Assembly: GCA_015178975.1 (NCBI GenBank)
Contig: WHVD01000112.1
Location: 124,001-188,000 of the forward strand
Source of the DNA: Hysterangium stoloniferum
Taxonomy: Eukaryota > Basidiomycota > Agaricomycetes > Hysterangiales > Hysterangiaceae
DNA: 64,000 bases
Direction: 5' to 3'
Part shown: positions 1-11,503 of the stretch, piece by piece
Layout of the letters: each line of letters opens with the position of its first letter
Numbering within the stretch: the stretch's first letter is position 1
The notes under the pieces: model-generated
The model's input: the letters and a program-made list of their open reading frames with translations, nothing else
The model's database searches: none
Told to the model about the DNA's origin: nothing
Position numbers and translations under genes: made by a program

Positions 1-1127
1 TGAAACTGCTCTATATCCTTTGGGCAGTGTATTCCCAGATTTAGAGCACAAAAAGTCCATGAAGAGGTCAATTCTGACTGAAAATGAATTATTAATTATT
101 AAAATGGAAAATTAAATAGAATTAAATAGAGGATCTCACACACCTTTATGTGAGCCTTTAGGGCTCATAAATATTGCTAATATAACCCCCCTATAATGTG
201 GGGAGGAGAGGGCTCAGGGTGGGAGAGGTGGCAGGAGAGAAGGATAGCGGCCTTGAGGCATCCTGCAGGCTTCCCAAGAGTGTGGGAAGTCCTTACATAA
301 GTTTTCCCCATATCACACTCGACACCACATGTGAAGGATAGGTCACATAGGAGGCGCGACTAAAGGCTTTAAGCCTTAGACCTTAAGCCGCTTTATAATG
401 CTATTATTTCCTTTTCGTTTTATATTTTATTTCTCTCTTTATCACTCATAAATACGCTTTTATTAGTTTGAGAGTCCATGTATGCTTGTGGGTGCTCTCG
501 CCCACAAGAAGTATGTGTATGTTACAGTAGTAGTCACACGATAAAAACTCAGACACCTTTCAACCCTGACAACCATCACCTGCACACACAAGTACTGGTT
601 CGGGGTCTTGTCTAAAAACAAACCTCTACTCTATTTCTCTTCATAGAATTACAGTAACTACACTTCGCACTGAAACAGTTGAAGTCAGTTACTATTATTC
701 AACTCGACCTCAAGCTCTTGCCTAGCGTGGTAAGAATATCCATTGTATCTCACTTTCTTAGGATATTCTATCTCTTTCGTGCTATATATACCTTCTCTTA
801 TCTACTCGGTCATTGACCCAGCTAGCTACACAATTGAATCGTACCGTAAGGTCGATCCGTCTTTGTAATTATCTACCGATCGTACCTTAAAGGTCGATCG
901 TAATCTACATCTTAACTACTAGTCGATTGTATTTCGTACTATCGTTAGTCGATAACAATCATACATTGAGTGGTAAACTACTGGACCCTTTACACCACAT
1001 CCATTCAGGAACATATCAATCCATCACTCATACTATCAATCTGATCACTATATATACTCTTAGCCCCTTTGATAAGGTAAGTATCATAATATCTAATATC
1101 TTTTCTGACTCAAAAATCTCTTTTAGT
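1..1127. other. Upstream flank of the DUF6532 gene
   Basis: No coding region that I can support. A perfect 8-bp stem with an 8-bp loop lies at 485-508 (CTTGTGGG / CCCACAAG). Between about 837 and 935 a short motif of the form ATCGTACC..GGTCGAT recurs and is self-complementary. A TATA-like string (TATATATA) sits near 783-790. A probable 5'UTR intron runs from GTAAGT at about 1078 to TTTTAG at 1126, directly before the chosen start codon. An upstream ATG at 927 is in the same frame but would read through that intron-like sequence, so I did not use it. Confidence 0.4.
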
Positions 1128-3490
1128 ATGAATTTCAGTACAAGTACAAATTTCGACTTCACTCCATTTCCTGGGATTCCTGAAGATTTTGACCAGCTTG
1201 AAATCCATCCAGATATTATAGACAATGGTAACATAAATGCAGACACTGACAACTGTGCAGAGCAGGTGTTCAGTGAAAGCTATGGTGGTGCCTGCAACTC
1301 GAATGGATTCATAGCACCAGCAGGTAGTGCTGGCACAGCAGAATTCTATCAGGCGCAATCCTGGATCACATCACAGCCTGTCAGGGCTTACACAGAAAAC
1401 CCTGGACCATTGCTACCTATGTGCCAATACTTACAAGAAAATGGAGTGAATAATAGAAGGGATAATCAGGTGCGCAATTATTTTTTTAGTTTTTTTATTT
1501 TTAGTACTAATTATTGTGTCATTTCCTACAGGCCCCCACTTTCCCTGTTTTGCCTGGGCTCGAAAATTCACCACCTATTAATCCTACTGGTAGCGCTTCA
1601 CAGCCACAAAAGAACAGTGGACATGCATTGGTATCATCTCTCCGTGCACAAAGGGACATCCAGCCCAGGCAGCAAAGAGTTCCCATGGCACGTCCTGCTC
1701 CTTATACTATACTGCTGGTTCACAGGGCACATTCCCTAGATGTCTCTGCACTGCCCACATTGACCAACTGCCCACACTACCTCAATGTACCTGCACGCAC
1801 ATCAACCAAGCACACACAACCTCCCCACCTACAGGCACACGCTGCCCCATCCATTACAAATACACAAACACGTATCCACACATCCCCATCCCCTACTTCA
1901 ACCTCTTTGGTGACTGATCATGAAGATTTCTGAAAAGAGTCCAAGACACTTCAGTGGGATGGCCGTACATTTGCATCTGGTGATCGAGAGGCTAAAGCAG
2001 TGATTGGTGCAGCTGACGCTCTTTTTAAACTGTCACTACTGATGAAATATATGTTTCCGGAGGTTCACAACAATATATTACAAAAAGCAGCTAGTGATGC
2101 TTGGTTTACTGGCCAGCTAAACATCAAAAGAGAAGTCGTGATTCCTTTGGATAGTAATATTATAAGCTATGTAATATTCTCATTCTTATTTTTATTATTA
2201 TCTCACACAGTCCTTTGTAGCTTTGTAGAAATGCTTGTAGTCACCGCAACACCCTTGCAAAAGGAGTCAGGGATGACATCATTGGAACATTCAATCTGCA
2301 TGAGCATAAGGAGCTCAATGTCCGTCTTAATGTCATTCAAACATTGTCCTCCAATGCCATTTTTATTTATGAAAAGGTAAGACTTACAAATGAAGGATGG
2401 CAGAAGTTATCACCTCAAGGTGTAAGTTTTTCTTTTCTATGACCATTTTTAACCTTATTTATTTCTTTGATAATACTATAGAAACCAATGCGCAGTGGTG
2501 AATGGCACCATCCTTGCATCAAAAAGGCCATGATGCACATCGTGTTCAAAAATAGAAATTCACACGGCGCGCAGCATCCTGATATTTTTCAGTCCATGCC
2601 TCTTGAAACCATTGCCTTTTGCTGCATTGCGGTAAGTCATTGACTAGGCTCAATATTCCTCACACTAACAAAATGATAGATTAAGCATGCCCTAGACTAT
2701 GAGGCATCTCATGTGGAGTCACTCATACTAGGCCGTGCTACAAACAATACCTCTTTTGCTTTTGATGGCCGTGTTTATGACCAAAGCTATCGTGCCTACA
2801 TGAAATCCCTTCAAGAATTCCAAAGAAATCACTACAGCTACTGCTCAACACTTCAAGAGAAGCTATGGATTGCGGGAAGGTAATGTATCTTATTCTTGCA
2901 CTATTTGACACTTTATTGAATACATCTACAGCAACAAATTGAATCTATCCTTGCAGAATGACCACAGCATTGAAGACAATATCATCTTTGGAGAAGGAAT
3001 GGACCTGGCTGAGTATGAGATGTTGATTGCAGCAGAGCTAGCAGAAACAGCGTGTCCAGAGATGACAACAGCTGATACAAATACAGTGTGAACATCCTCT
3101 CACACATTTCTTTGAATCAAGCTAAATTTTCTTATAATTTTCTAGACGTCCTTCACAGACATAGGTAGCAGCGAAGATCATACATATGTGAATTCTCACC
3201 TCACTCCATCATTTGAATCAGACAATGTGGTAGTGGCAAGTCACACTAATATCCCATCTCCAACTCTCACTACGCCATCTCCAACTCTCACTATGCCATC
3301 TCCAACTCTCACTACGCCATCTCCAACTCTCACTACGCCATCTCCAACTCTCACTACGCCATCTCCAACTCTCACTACGCCATCTCCAACTCTCAATATC
3401 CCATCTCTGACTCCCAATACACCAGCTGCGACTCTTGATATCCCATCTCAGACTCTCTGGAATCTGCCAGAACCCCATCTCCCACTCTGA
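1128..3490 (+). CDS. DUF6532-domain protein, 8 exons, apparently intact
   Basis: Eight exons join without a stop: 1128-1469, 1532-1909, 1955-2170, 2221-2421, 2482-2631, 2680-2879, 2932-3085 and 3146-3490, giving about 661 residues. All seven introns are GT..AG and 45-62 bp long, as in basidiomycetes. Residues about 250-493 match the DUF6532 pattern of mushroom proteins: a helical start (LFKLSLLMKYMFPEV), then FNLHEHKELNVRLNVIQ, an IFIYEK stretch, a WHHPCIKKAMMHIVFKNR core, and a C-terminal helix ending FQRNHYSY. The function of DUF6532 is unknown. An acidic segment follows, then about ten 7-residue PSPTLTT repeats (residues about 584-653). The weakest call is the 45-bp intron 1910-1954: without it a TGA at 1931-1933 would truncate the protein. 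The intron at 3086-3145 is also a choice; reading through it would stop at 3089-3091. This is the only gene in the window that looks undamaged. Confidence 0.72.
3254..3463 (+). repeat. 21-bp coding minisatellite (PSPTLTT heptads)
   Basis: Ten tandem 21-bp units lie in frame at the end of the DUF6532 gene. Copies 1-6 are nearly identical (CCATCTCCAACTCTCACTAC plus G or TG) and copies 7-10 are degenerate. The period is a multiple of three, so copy-number change would keep the frame. The peptide is rich in Ser, Thr and Pro, suggesting a flexible tail. Confidence 0.9.
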
Positions 3491-3692
3491 CTCAGACACT
3501 ACATCCATTGGTACCTCAGGCTCTACCTCCGCTCTCAAAGCCCCTCTTGGACTCATTTTTTTCTCTTTTCTTCACTTCATATCATTCTCACATTTTGAAT
3601 CAATTTTTTTGTTTTACTGCCTGATAGTCATAATAATCATGTTCTGTTTGATAAAAAATATATCTGCTCTGATCAACGGTCTCAAATTGATT

Positions 3693-3846
3693 TATATTAT
3701 TATATTATTATATTATTATATTATTATATTATTATATTATTATATTATTATATTATTATATTATTATATTATTATATTATTATATTATTATATTATTATA
3801 TTATTATATTATTATATTATTATATTATTATATTATTATATTATAT
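3693..3846. repeat. 8-bp AT microsatellite (TATATTAT)n
   Basis: About 19 nearly perfect copies of TATATTAT with no other sequence. It lies about 200 bp past the end of the DUF6532 gene. An open frame across it is only a by-product of the repeat. Confidence 0.95.
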
Positions 3847-3914
3847 AATTTATATTGTTAAATAATTTACTATATTATATTAGGATAATCATGCACACCA
3901 CACATATTGTCGCG

Positions 3915-4022
3915 TGCTGCTTATACCACATGTACTGCTTATACCACATGTACTGCTTATACCGCATGTACTGCTTATACCGTGCGTACTGCTTATACCA
4001 CGCGTACTGCTTATACCACGTG
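3915..4022. repeat. 18-bp minisatellite, six copies
   Basis: Six contiguous units of consensus TACTGCTTATACCACATG. The last five bases vary between copies (CACATG, CGCATG, CGTGCG, CACGCG, CACGTG), while the CTGCTTATACC core is constant. It lies just before the multigene-family array begins. The short open frame over it is not a credible gene. Confidence 0.95.
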
Positions 4023-4094
4023 TACCTAATATTTGGTCTATGTTGTCTAGTACACTCTCAGACTGGACCTAAAGTACGCGAGGTCTGAGTGGTA

Positions 4095-7000
4095 TAGACA
4101 CTCCAGGACTGTACATACCATATTTTCGACTTTCCTGATGTTCATACAACTCCCAAGTCCACGCTCTGCTTGAAATAATTGTCATTTATAAATAGGATGT
4201 CAGTCTAGCCCTGGGTCGTGCCCGCAAGTGTATTCGAATCACGTATGGCATCAACGCATACAGGCTGCAGAGCTCGCCGCAATGGTGAAAAGTGACTGTA
4301 TGCACTCTTATATTTCCTCAACCTATGGCAGCTTTATTGTCAAGTTTTCAAAGGAAGAAAATGAGTTTAAGGAATTCGTGCAACACATTGCCTCACACGG
4401 TGTGAAGGCTCTCCGTTATAAGATCATGGATCTTGTCGGTTGAACACCGGCCTGGAGGTATGATGAGCCTGAATGAGATATGGATCGAAATGGCGACGGG
4501 GGAGGCTTTTTTCAGACATTTAGTGATATCTTATTTACAACATGTATCGTTCATTATTTGGATGTTAGTCTACGCACAGCTAGTGGACCAAAATATATTC
4601 GACATGTGTATGAGGACAACTGCAGAACTTGCGGCGATAATGCAAAGTGACTATATGCGTTCTTAGATGGGCTCAAATCATATAGCTTTATAATATCTGC
4701 AACCCCGGCTGCAAAGTGAATTAATTAAAGGGCGACGCCATTGGGCTCCTCTTGGTTTGGTTGAGATGTGTTGGTATTATCGACGAGAAATGATTAGGCA
4801 GTGTGCCCAATTGATTGTGCAAGACCTTTGTCAGGGAAACCATGTTTTTCTACCACTGATATGGGGGTCTAATTATACCCTACCGACACACGAGTGGAAG
4901 GAGTGGCAACCACGCAAAGGAAGGAACGTGCAGTGAAATCTAAATATCCAAGCGAGTTACTGGTGAATTGGTCAATGGTCGAGCTGCGCATTATGTCACA
5001 ATATGGAAGAAGAAAAACGAGCATGGGGATGGTATTGATGCTGCGCACTGTGGTACACGCAGATTCAGGCTCGGAAGATCCAGCTATCAGTTCCAGAGTC
5101 AATGCGATTATTCGCTCACCACACACAATGAGATCCCAATTAGGACTCGTGTCGGTCAGAATGAGACTGGTAGGACAGTTTTAGGACAGTTTCATGAACA
5201 GATGTAAGACGGTGCTGGAAGACAAAATATAGGGAACGTACCGTACCATGGCCCCGATGAATGAAGAAACCACATTCAGCTGGTTGATGTGATCAGTGAG
5301 AAGCGTGCTGTCGTGGAAGAAGGTTTGCAAGGAGTGAATACGCTGATATAGTGAAAGTGATGTCCCCAACTTAATGTGAAGTGACAATGATGCTATATAC
5401 TTGTCTACGTCGTTCAATAAAATACTCAATACAGCTCCAGCAATATCTCGAAACCATGCATCTTGGTGGATGCAACACAAGAGAAGCCGTATAGGATGTC
5501 TATAATGGGGAGATAGTCGTAGGTGACTTTGTCTGTTATGGTTTTGGTGGGCAGGATGAAATGATGTCGTGTCGGGACGTACGGGTGTAACCAGAATTCA
5601 ATGTAACCTCTGATCGCTGTGAGCTCCTCTACAGATAGTTGACGAACGTGGCAGATAGCTTCCACGATATGCACAAGGCCGATAATGGTCCAAGAATCAC
5701 CAAATCCTGTTAGATAACAAGCGAATTGTATAATAAATGTTGATGCAACCTCATCCAAGTTGGTGTGCAGCGCACTGGAGGCACCCCAAGATTTTTGGAG
5801 TTGCAAAACCTTCAGAAAATCTTGCTATTTGGCCAAATTTGCTAAGCATTCTTTGAACTGAAAAACTGTTTGAAAATCTTGAGTTTTAGTAGGTTTTTCT
5901 GAGGACAAAAATTGTATCTGAAAACCCTAAAAATGTTGATCAGGAAATTCTAAGGAAACATTGTTGGAAATAGCCTATTTTCTGTGGATTTTCTAAATAG
6001 GAAAATTCTTAAAAAACCCTGGGTTTTGTTAGGGTTTTGCCACCCAACAGAATTCTATGAAAACTGTAATAATTTGCCTAGAGAAATCAATTGAAAACCA
6101 CATATTTCTACTCAATTTTTTTGCTCAGGGAATTGGGTGAAAACTATAATTTTTTACCAGGAAAATCTTGTGCCAAGACAATGTTTTGTTAATGTTTTGT
6201 CAAGGGGAAAACCCATAATGAAATTGACAATTTAATTATATGGGAAATCATTGAATAATTATAGATTTTAATAAGATTTGTGAATCATGCTCAATCAGGA
6301 AAAATCAGTTCAAGGTTTCTCATCTTGAAAAACCTTTAAGAAACTCATGTGAAATTGTTAATTTCTTCAAGATTTCACCAACACATTTTTTGAATTTCCA
6401 TAGTGTTTGTGGCCAAGGAAAATCTTATTGAAATCTATAATTATTCAATGATTTCCCATATAATTAAATTGTCAATTTCATTATGGGTTTTCCCCTTGAC
6501 AAAACATTAACAAAACATTGTCTTGGCACAAGATTTTCCTGGTAAAAAATTATAGTTTTCACCCAATTCCCTGAGCAGAAAAATTGAGTAGAAATATGTG
6601 GTTTTCAATTGATTTCTCTAGGCAAATTATTACAGTTTTCATAGAATTCTGTTGGGTGGCAAAACCCTAACAAAACCCAGGGTTTTTTAAGAATTTTCCT
6701 ATTTAGAAAATCCACAGAAAATAGGCTATTTCCAACAATGTTTCCTTAGAATTTCCTGGTCAACATTTTTAGGGTTTTCAGATACAATTTTTGTCCTCAG
6801 AAAAACCTACTAAAACTCAAGATTTTCGAACAGTTTTTCAGTTCAAAGAATGCTTAGCAAATTTGGCCAAATAGCAAGATTTTTTGAAGGTTTTGCAACT
6901 CCAAAAATCTTGGGGTGTCTCCAGTGGCGGTGACTTGACTATAACGTTGTACAGTGATGACCTAATCGCAGGTGACCCGTGTCTATCTAACCAATGGACG

Positions 7001-7888
7001 CTGGGGCAGTAAATGAAGGCAGAAGCCAAAGATAGCAAAAGTCGGGAAGTGTGACCTTGGCTACTCAGCTGCATGTGAAGTGAAGACATCCAGAAATCTT
7101 CTAAAACCCTTGTCGCTCTTCTGCGAATTTGAGGCGGATATGTGGGTCTATGACTCAGACATGAGGATTTCGAGTGTATTAAGCGATGGACACTGAGTTA
7201 TCAACCTCACTAAATCAACACTGTCTTGAACTAGCCTTCCCAGTCTTGGAAGGGTGAGATGCTTGTGTACAAACTTGCTAAAGGCACCGTCGTCTTGAGA
7301 CAGTTGACTCATGATTTGGTTATATATTGTCAACTTTGCCATCAGCGAGGCTTTCTTTGCACTGTGCAGGGTGTTCATCCCAAACCTTTCCAAACCAATT
7401 CCACAGTAATACCCGGGGCTAATTTCAACACTTAAGATGTCCCAAGACTTCCTGAAATCATTCCCCAGTCCTCGGCACAACTGCGATACGGACTGAGGTT
7501 GGATGTCGTGTTGGTGGAGACTGGAACAATAGTAGGTGGGTCATGGTAGGTCATTTCTCCTTGACACTGAAATGTCCACATGTGGTCTGTAGCATTATAC
7601 TTTACTCACCAACTTGTCAACCCAGACCTCTATATTGTTTGCAGACAGTTGTATGTGCTCCTCGTCATCGGGGGCCCGATAACATAAATCATGGCCGGGT
7701 TCATTACATCCCCATCGTTCTCGAAGCTTCTCCCTAAATATCTCTCTCATCCCAGTCTTAATGATCTGCCGTCGCTCTGAACTCCATACACCTGGGGGGG
7801 CTAAGGGTGGTAGCTCAACGCCTTCAAGGTAGGTTTGAACTATGGCTTCATCGTGATTCCCCAGAGTTGTCTCATTGAATGCAGACAT
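4095..7888 (-). pseudogene. Family A copy 1, split by a CACTA-like foldback
   Basis: A minus-strand relic of the window's main gene family, whose function I do not recognise. Exon 1 (7888 down to about 7614) is open and carries the family hallmark: a Cys, then EPGHDLCYR, then HIQLSAN and a Trp. Exon 2 (about 7540-7200) has a one-base frameshift near 7435. Exon 3 begins near 7140 but is interrupted at 6926 by the foldback element and resumes at 5772 with LHTNLDEVASTFIIQ. Exon 4 follows (about 5475-5250, CCIHQDAWFRDIAGAVL ... LLTDHINQLNVVSSF), then exon 5 (about 5130-4870, LTLELIAGSSEPESACTTVRS). More degenerate 3' modules reach about 4095. Copy 1 cannot encode the full protein because of the insertion and frameshift. 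Confidence 0.65.
5773..6926. mobile_element. Non-autonomous CACTA-like foldback element (1154 bp)
   Basis: The ends are CACTGGAGGCACC and its near complement GGTGTCTCCAGTG, flanked by a 3-bp duplication GCG (5770-5772 and 6927-6929). The empty site is seen in sister copies, for example near 34,490, where GTGCAGCGGTGACTTG is uninterrupted. The two 506-bp arms (5773-6278 and 6421-6926) are near-perfect inverted copies around a 142-bp loop, so almost the whole element is a palindrome. It has no coding capacity and is AT-rich. CACTG/CACTA ends with a 3-bp target duplication are characteristic of the CACTA (EnSpm) superfamily; the assignment is by ends only. Confidence 0.88.
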
Positions 7889-8167
7889 TTGGTCGTAGCA
7901 GTCATACGTACACTAGAAGAAAGTGCCAGGCTTTTATAGTGCAATCAGTCAGAGTGTTCTACAGACTCGTGGATGTGCTTACACAGGATTCACAGCATGG
8001 CATCCCTACCTTCGTAAGCAAAATTCCCTCACCTTCTTTGAACTATATAGGCTCCAGTGGACTTAGTTACTTTACTACTTTCTTATGCCTTCCGCTGAAG
8101 GGTCACACAGAATCTAATAATAGTTTTGATAATTTTCACCCCATAATTTAGTATTTAGGGAATTATT
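7889..8167. other. 5' flank of family A copy 1
   Basis: This stretch is conserved upstream of several A copies (compare 28,646-28,920 and 52,860-53,090). It contains cysteine- and proline-rich short frames but no consistent open frame across copies. It may include a promoter or an upstream exon of the ancestral gene; I see no decisive signal. Confidence 0.35.
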
Positions 8168-10487
8168 GAACGTCACGGTTGCAATACAGCTTTGTTGACG
8201 TTGGCGCTGTCAACCTCAGAATTTATCCGGCGAGATTGCGCGCTTCCTGTTTAATTTTATCAAAACTTTCAATAAGAAGAAACCCGAGTCAATGATAGTC
8301 TAGTTGATGGTAAGCAATGTGGTTTCTTCAGGCACCCTTGCCACTTCAAACGGCTTGGATTTTGTTGAATGTCTGAACAAGACAAAGAGTAAAGTAAGAC
8401 CAAAGTTTTCAGGTAGATGTTATTGACGTACGTAAGGGTCGAACTTGGAATATCTTCGATTGTGGCGTGTCCATCAGAATTTGTATTAATAAACTGTACC
8501 CATATCCCCATGTCAGGTAATACTTGCTTACTCAACCTCATTATTATCTGTCTTGCTGAGTGGAATGTTTCGCCCCAGGCTCAGACTCCTGATGTGTGGA
8601 CATGGCTCTTCAATGCGACGATGACAATGTAGATCCATGATTGTGACCGACGCAGCTTGACCTATCGCAGGCGGAGTTCGTCTGGTACGTACGGATTCAC
8701 CGTGCTGGGAATTCTTATATGTCTCCTTTTCTGCTTTCTTACCGACCCTTTTGTTGCTCGCTACTCCACTGTGCCCTTTGAGCTTCACAAAGGTGGTCAT
8801 GACAGGCCCTCTTCTGTTCCACACGATGGGCATTCATTCCAGCTCTGAGTTTGAAGCCCCAATCCATCCTTCATTTCTCGTTTTGAATGATTGTCATTCA
8901 GGGAATTGATGAGGTGCTGTGAGTTGATACGAATCTCCAAGTTGATCATCGGCTATTGTCATCACAACGTGGGCAGAAGATACGATACTTACCGGGGTAA
9001 TAAATCATAATGTAATGACTCCGGGGATAGTCTTCAGTGCAGCAGGAAAAAGATAGAATAGCATTCAGATCACTCCCGATGACAATAAAACTTCTATATC
9101 CTAGTATCAGACCAAAAGGGACAGGAATTTCCTTCAAAGACAGTGGCAAAGGCCGCACCTGGTCTTGGACTGGTTCAAGAATTCCGAACGAAGTCGCCAC
9201 GGTTCGGTTCAAAAATGGTGCGAGAATAATTATTGCCTATGCGATATATATATCTAGTCCTACAATACATTTGATTATTAGTCACAAAACACGAACCCTA
9301 CAAATTCAAAGGTATCATCGACCCAGTTTTCGTCACGGACGCAGCACAGAGCTCCATTAAGAATAAGAAGGGATTATACGTGCTCTGGAATTGCTTCACA
9401 CGATAATCTTCAATACAGCTCCAGCAACCTGTCGAAACCATATATCTTGGTGGATGCAACCCACGAATAGCTGAATAGGATCTTGGCTAACCCAACATTG
9501 TTACTGGGTATTCTAGCTATAATGATTTTGGTCAGCAGGATGAAGTGTGATGATGGCACGCACTGTTGTAACAAGAATTCAAGTAGCCTCTGATCGCAGT
9601 GACTTCTTCTACACACTGCGGACGCACCATGGTTTCCACGATATACGCAAGCCCGCCAGTAGGTAAAGTATCTTGACTATCAAATGTTGATACATTTCGG
9701 GCGATTTTTATTATACATGTCGATGCAATATTATCGAAGTTGGTGTGTGGTGGTGGTTTGATGGCAGTATTATAAAACAATGACCTCATTGTAGCTGACG
9801 TATTACTTCTATCTGGCGGATCGACACAGGGGCACCATATGAGGGAAAACGCAAAGATGTCAGGAGCTTGGCAATGTGATCTCTCTGCAGTATATAGAGT
9901 GGACACCGCCGGAACAAGGCATAAAGTAATCAATGCTCCCTTCGGAATTTCATGGTTCTACAAAGACGTGAGTATTTCGAGTGTATACAATGATTGACGC
10001 TGAGCTATCCCTACCTCATTAAATTAACCCTCTGTTGAATTAGCCTGCCTAGTCTTCCCAAAGTTAAATTCTGGGTCAGGAACTTATCAAACCAAGATGC
10101 TGTGGGACCATTCCCTGGTCTGCGGCATGACTGAGATACAGGTTGAGGCAGGATGTGGCGTTGGTGGACTCCCTGGCAGTAAAACATCCAATTTGTTAAC
10201 AGTGTACACAATAAGGATAATTCATTTCGCACACTGAGAATTAAACTCAAGCAGTCTGTTATTTGAATAATGGTGTTCCGTATTCAATTCTATCATAATT
10301 CCACCACAAGATATTTAGTTTAAACAATTTTGTATCCTCCCAATGAGGATTGTATTCCTTGTGGGCCCTTGCCATATAAAGGTGCTTGCATCTTCTGGAA
10401 GGTCTGAGAAAAGCAAGAAGCATCACCAGAGTCGATACATCTACTTAAAAATCCAAGAGGAGCTCAGAGCAATATTTCATGAGGTGA
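8168..10487 (-). pseudogene. Family B copy 1 (diverged paralogue of A), degenerate
   Basis: Minus-strand relic of a second subfamily. In gene order: a hydrophobic segment remnant (about 10,420-10,210); an exon-2-like part; FYNTAIKPPPHTNFDNIAST (about 9,780-9,700), clearly homologous to the A segment YNVLVKSPLHTNFDEVAST; TAIRGYLNSC and a WVASTKIYGF remnant (9,410-9,616); a block read as NRTVATSFGILEPVQDQVRP (8,946-9,212) ending YPGKYRIFCPRCDD; then GPVMTTFVKLKGHSGVAS (8,750-8,830) and QVLPDMGIWVQFINTNSDGH (about 8,530-8,400). Stops and frame changes separate the blocks. The function is unknown; the Cys-x2-Cys in the FCPRC segment is the only recognisable motif and is not enough for a call. Confidence 0.55.
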
Positions 10488-10548
10488 TAGCATGGATGGT
10501 GGGAGGCTATGGAGGACTGACACCAGTTTGGGAAAGAGGGCCAGGATG

Positions 10549-10850
10549 GGCATGAGGAGGAGGCAGGGTATTGGACACCTGTTGTTGTTGAAGAACTGTG
10601 ATCTGGGAAGCTATGGTTCTGAGAATGCCGATTAGCTCAAAACAGGACAGTGAGGTTGGCATGGCAGGTGTGACATGTGGTGGGTTATGAGTACTGCCCT
10701 TCTTCTGGATGAGACTTATGGCCACTTGTCATATCTGCCATGCCGACTGCACTATCCTGCTTAGAGCTAATCAGCATTCTCAGAACCATGGCTTCCCAGA
10801 TCATGGTTCTTCAACAACAACAGGTGTCCAATACCCTGCCTCCTCCTGCC
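10549..10850. repeat. Inverted repeat carrying a duplicated peptide
   Basis: Two arms of about 130 bp (about 10,549-10,683 and 10,718-10,850) are inverted copies, roughly 90% alike. Read outwards, both encode the same peptide with mainly conservative changes: SC(F/L)ELI(G/S)ILRT(I/M)ASQI, then VLQQQQVSNTLPPP. The peptide is coiled-coil-like and could be part of a retrotransposon Gag, but it is too short to assign. Confidence 0.6.
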
Positions 10851-11051
10851 CCGAGATGAGATGAAGGATATGATAAATGACATGCAATATATATAGGAAA
10901 TAGAACAAAAGGACAAAGGAACAATGGAGTAGTAGTGTAGTTGAGCATTGTTGAGGATATATATCATGTACCTCCATCAGAAACCATGGACAAATTAATT
11001 TGTCCAAGACAGCTTCAGCCTTATTGAGACGACACTTATTTGCTGTATATA

Positions 11052-11270
11052 CAGTGGGGGACAAAACCGTTCCAATGATTTTTTATATGTCAAAGAACGT
11101 TGAATAACTCAATGAGTACTTGACCAATTGACCTGAAATTTTTAATTTAGGTAGTCATATATGTTGGCTATATGCCCTCAGAATTCTATGACATAATCAT
11201 TATTTGTCATCAAACTATAAATCAAATACTAATGCAATCTCATTGGAACAGTTTTGTCCCTGTCACATAA
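11052..11270 (+). repeat. Left TIR of the Tc1-like element
   Basis: About 220 bp, inverted relative to about 12,688-12,903. The outer motif ACAAAACCGTTCCAATGA recurs in the opposite sense at the inner edge (CATTGGAACAGTTTTGTCCC). These would be the transposase binding sites in an IR/DR-type Tc1 element. Confidence 0.85.
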
Positions 11271-11400
11271 TTAGCACATAACCTTATTGATTATCCACAA
11301 ATAAATGCAAATAAAATCATGTGACCTGTTCAAATTGTGTATATATACAACTGTTCACTTCTCCAAGTGATAGCATCCCAACAACCCATCAGTTTACATC

Positions 11401-11503
11401 ATGAGAGCTTTCACTCCTGCTCAACTTGATCGTGTTCTTACTCTACTTAACAAGGGCAAGTCTGCATATGAAGTAGCTGCTACCACTGGTTGTTCTGTCT
11501 CTA
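11401..11503 (+). pseudogene. Tc1-like transposase, N-terminal fragment
   Basis: An ATG at 11,401 starts MRAFTPAQLDRVLTLLNKGK and continues through EVAATTGCSVSMLR, the first helix-turn-helix of a fungal Tc1-type transposase. It is cut after about 35 codons by the LTR at 11,504. It is the 5' part of the same gene whose C-terminus lies at 12,241-12,660. Confidence 0.85.

Noticed and set aside
927-1127. Earlier ATG for the DUF6532 gene
   Set aside because: It would read through a sequence with a good donor and acceptor and gives a hydrophobic leader unlike the family; the ATG at 1128 directly follows the acceptor.
3218-3556. Minus-strand frame with repeated WRSESWRW peptide
   Set aside because: It is the complement of the plus-strand PSPTLTT repeat; the plus frame is supported by splice sites and a domain.
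3435-4088. Plus-strand frames over the AT satellite and the 18-bp repeat
   Set aside because: Low-complexity products (YYII and YCLYHM runs) created by tandem repeats without stops.
3660-4090. CRISPR-like array
   Set aside because: The units are contiguous tandem copies without spacers, and the genome is eukaryotic.
9037-9360. Plus-strand frame TIKLLYPSIRPKGTGISFKD, repeated in several B copies
   Set aside because: Long in several copies, but the minus frame through the same block fits the neighbouring B modules in order and orientation. I kept the minus reading, with doubt.
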